A stretch of DNA of 6,889 nucleotides from Clostridiales bacterium UBA4959. Lineage in GTDB: Bacteria > Bacillota > Clostridia > Oscillospirales > CAG-272. Below, piece after piece: positions 5,425-6,889 of the stretch; the stretch's first letter is position 1; each line of letters opens with the position of its first letter. The stretch covers positions 719 through 7,607 of the forward strand of contig DHAH01000050.1 in the NCBI GenBank assembly GCA_002397345.1. The letters are read 5' to 3'. The position numbers and the translations under genes were made by a program. The notes beneath the pieces are model-generated. The model searched no databases. It saw only the letters and a program-made list of their open reading frames with translations, and was not told where the DNA came from.

Positions 5425-6210
5425 ATGAAAATTGGCGTCATGGTGGAAAGTTTCCGCCGCGATTTCAAGGAGGGTGTCCGCATCGCCGCTGATTTAGGCG
5501 CGCAGGGCATACAAAAATATGCAACGGACGATTATAATATGACAGACGCGCAGGCGCGCGAACTGCTCGATATTGTAACCGGTCACGGACTGGTATTTTC
5601 CGCGCTGTGCGGCGATTTCGGCCATGGATTCACAGACCCCGACCGTAATCCCGAACTGATCGACAAATCGAAACGCGTACTCGACTTATCTAAAAAGTTG
5701 GGCTGCTCGATAGTCACCACGCATATCGGGGTCGTACCCGAGGATGAGTGCAAAACCAAAGAGATCATGCGCGCCGCCTGCCGCGAGCTGGCTGAATACG
5801 GAGATTCTATCGGCGCGACCTTTGCGGTTGAAACCGGGCCGGAAAAAGCGGTTGTGCTGCGCGACTTTTTAGACAGCCTCGGCGCACAGGGCGTGCGCGT
5901 AAACTTTGACCCCGCGAACCTTGTAATGTGTGTCGGCGACATCGCCTCCGAAGCGGTAAAGGTACTGGGGAAATATATCGTACATACCCACGCCAAGGAC
6001 GGCGTCATGGTCGGCAACTGCGAAGGCTGGGAGGAACTGCCGCTCGGAAGCGGCAACGTCAACTTTGATGAATATCTGCCCGCGCTCGCATCGACCGGGT
6101 TCAACGGCTTTTTAACCATCGAACGTGAGGTCGGCGGCAATCCTGAAGCCGATGTTCGCATGGCGGCGGATTTCCTGCGCGAAAAATTGGCGGCGCACGG
6201 TATAAAATAA
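5425..6210 (+). CDS. Sugar phosphate isomerase/epimerase-type TIM barrel
   Basis: This 261-residue single-domain protein is of the xylose isomerase-like TIM barrel (AP endonuclease 2) superfamily, at its usual length of about 260-290. It starts directly with strand 1 (MKIGVMVES) and has no signal peptide. Likely metal ligands are E136 in VETGPE, D162 in NFDPAN, H189 in HTHAKD and E233 in TIERE, the Glu/Asp/His/Glu layout of ketose 3-epimerases and related enzymes; H100 in TTHIG and H187 may line the site. All key acidic and His residues are present, so an active metal-dependent isomerase or epimerase is likely. Its substrate (keto-sugar, inositol derivative or sugar phosphate) is open. GGAGG (5410-5414) stands 10 nt before the ATG at 5425. 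It is divergent from the HAD phosphatase under a common palindrome. Distant relatives include IolE-type dehydratases and endonuclease IV, but the short form and HAKD context favour the sugar enzymes. Confidence 0.9.
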   Translation: MKIGVMVESFRRDFKEGVRIAADLGAQGIQKYATDDYNMTDAQARELLDIVTGHGLVFSALCGDFGHGFTDPDRNPELIDKSKRVLDLSKKLGCSIVTTHIGVVPEDECKTKEIMRAACRELAEYGDSIGATFAVETGPEKAVVLRDFLDSLGAQGVRVNFDPANLVMCVGDIASEAVKVLGKYIVHTHAKDGVMVGNCEGWEELPLGSGNVNFDEYLPALASTGFNGFLTIEREVGGNPEADVRMAADFLREKLAAHGIK

Positions 6211-6228
6211 TATTTTAAAACAAGCTAC

Positions 6229-6281
6229 GGGTGGTCGCCCCTACAATGTGCGGTAAACGCATTATGTAGGGGCGATCACCC
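6229..6281. repeat. Palindromic intergenic repeat (17-bp arms)
   Basis: GGGTGGTCGCCCCTACA (6229-6245) pairs with 6265-6281 with one G-T wobble, and a second small stem TGCG/CGCA (6249-6252 with 6258-6261) caps it around GTAAA. It lies 18 nt after the stop of the TIM-barrel gene. No T run follows, so it is not a classic terminator. The TGTAGGGGCG end resembles abundant short palindromes that I recall from clostridial genomes; this is memory, not a search. Confidence 0.7.
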
Positions 6282-6364
6282 ATCTCCCGCGGTATTTACT
6301 TATTTTATATTTATAGGGGGAGAATGACATTATAAGAGATCCAATAATCCTTGCGGACAAGACA

Positions 6365-6889
6365 ATGCGATATATTCCCGCAGCGATATATCGTGTGGGC
6401 GCGGATGACGGCTATCCGGAAGAAGCGCCCCCCCACACGGTTAAAATCCATGATTTTTATATTGACGAAGCGCCTGTTACCAACGCCGAATACCGCGCTT
6501 TCTGCGATGCGACGGGTAAACCATATCCGCTTTCGCCCGAATGGGAGGAATACGACAATTATTTTCTCGATTGCCCAAACTCCCCGGTTGTCAGGGTGAG
6601 CAGGCTCGACGCAATCGCCTACGCCCGCTGGGCGGGCAAACGTTTACCCAGCGAGGCTGAGTGGGAATACGCCGCTTCTGGCGGAGCGCGCGGCGCCGCT
6701 TATCCGTGGGGCACAAATGAATATGAAGCGAACAAATACGCCAATTTCGCCGATAGCTGCTCCGATTACGAATGGCGGAACCCGTATTTCAACGACGGTT
6801 ATAAACACGCTTCACCGGTCAAGACCTACCTGCCCAACCACTTCGGTTTATACGATATGGCGGGCAATGTATGGGAGTGGACGGGGGCG
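6365..6889 (+). CDS. FGE/SUMF1-fold protein (formylglycine-generating enzyme family), C-terminus cut off
   Basis: The frame is open from 6317 to the window end. From the ATG at 6365, 175 residues are visible and the 3' end is missing. Family hallmarks run in order: RVGADDG (10-16, the usual xMGSDDG start), FYIDEAPVTNAEYRAFC (31-47), AYARWAGKRLPSEAEWEYA (85-103), YPWG (113-116) and GLYDMAGNVWEWT (161-173). The common PVVxVSWxDA stretch reads PVVRVSRLDA, so the Trp is lost. True FGE oxidises a Cys of sulfatases to formylglycine, using Cys residues near the C-terminus that lie outside the window. Many relatives lack them and do other jobs, so enzyme activity cannot be judged. No sulfatase gene is visible. 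The start is a problem: the strong GGGGGAG SD (6316-6322) is far from 6365, and its own ATG (6324) reaches a stop after three codons. Confidence 0.88.
   Translation, partial: MRYIPAAIYRVGADDGYPEEAPPHTVKIHDFYIDEAPVTNAEYRAFCDATGKPYPLSPEWEEYDNYFLDCPNSPVVRVSRLDAIAYARWAGKRLPSEAEWEYAASGGARGAAYPWGTNEYEANKYANFADSCSDYEWRNPYFNDGYKHASPVKTYLPNHFGLYDMAGNVWEWTGA

Noticed and set aside
5583..6161. Minus-strand open frame of 192 codons opposite the TIM-barrel gene
   Set aside because: Ser/Thr/Pro-rich antisense translation with no SD; the plus strand carries the metal-site motifs.
6351..6599. Plus-strand 82-codon frame overlapping the FGE-fold gene
   Set aside because: Different frame from the one with RLPSEAEWEY and GLYDMAGNVWEW; Arg/Pro-rich shadow.

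Overview
The window looks like a chromosomal piece of an anaerobic Firmicute, most likely a gut-type Clostridia of the Oscillospiraceae/Ruminococcaceae kind. This is inferred from mid-GC genes between very AT-rich gaps, strong purine-rich Shine-Dalgarno (SD) sites, sigma-A promoters, a lipoprotein substrate-binding protein of a type common in Clostridia, and intergenic palindromic repeats. No 16S rRNA or other marker gene is present, so the taxonomic call is tentative. I see no phage, transposase, CRISPR, tRNA or rRNA.

Layout. (1) 1-483, minus: 5' part of a Gfo/Idh/MocA sugar-type oxidoreductase with its own promoter. (2) 484-1041: a nested inverted repeat, then a 50-residue basic protein gene (841-993) with its own promoter, a structured leader and a strong terminator. 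(3) 1183-2640, plus: a solitary extracellular solute-binding lipoprotein with an EF-hand-like loop. (4) 2641-2892: a composite inverted-repeat/terminator block between two convergent genes. (5) 2893-4176, minus: a membrane family-2 glycosyltransferase of the processive type. (6) 4374-5165, minus: a NagD-type HAD phosphatase. (7) 5166-5424: a divergent control region in which one perfect 16-bp palindrome supplies the -35 box to both promoters. (8) 5425-6210, plus: a sugar-phosphate isomerase/epimerase-type TIM barrel. (9) 6229-6281: a palindromic repeat. (10) 6365 to the window end, plus: a formylglycine-generating-enzyme (FGE/SUMF1)-fold protein, cut by the window end.

How the parts may work together (inference). 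The oxidoreductase, sugar-binding lipoprotein, HAD sugar-phosphate-type phosphatase, TIM-barrel isomerase and FGE-fold protein are all families met in carbohydrate-use regions, but the window holds no complete pathway and no ABC permease. The only pair with direct evidence of co-regulation is the HAD phosphatase and the TIM-barrel isomerase, through the mirror-image promoters. The most noteworthy signals are that shared palindrome, the small protein with its structured leader, the two inverted-repeat blocks, and the lack of a normal start codon behind the strong SD of the FGE-fold gene.
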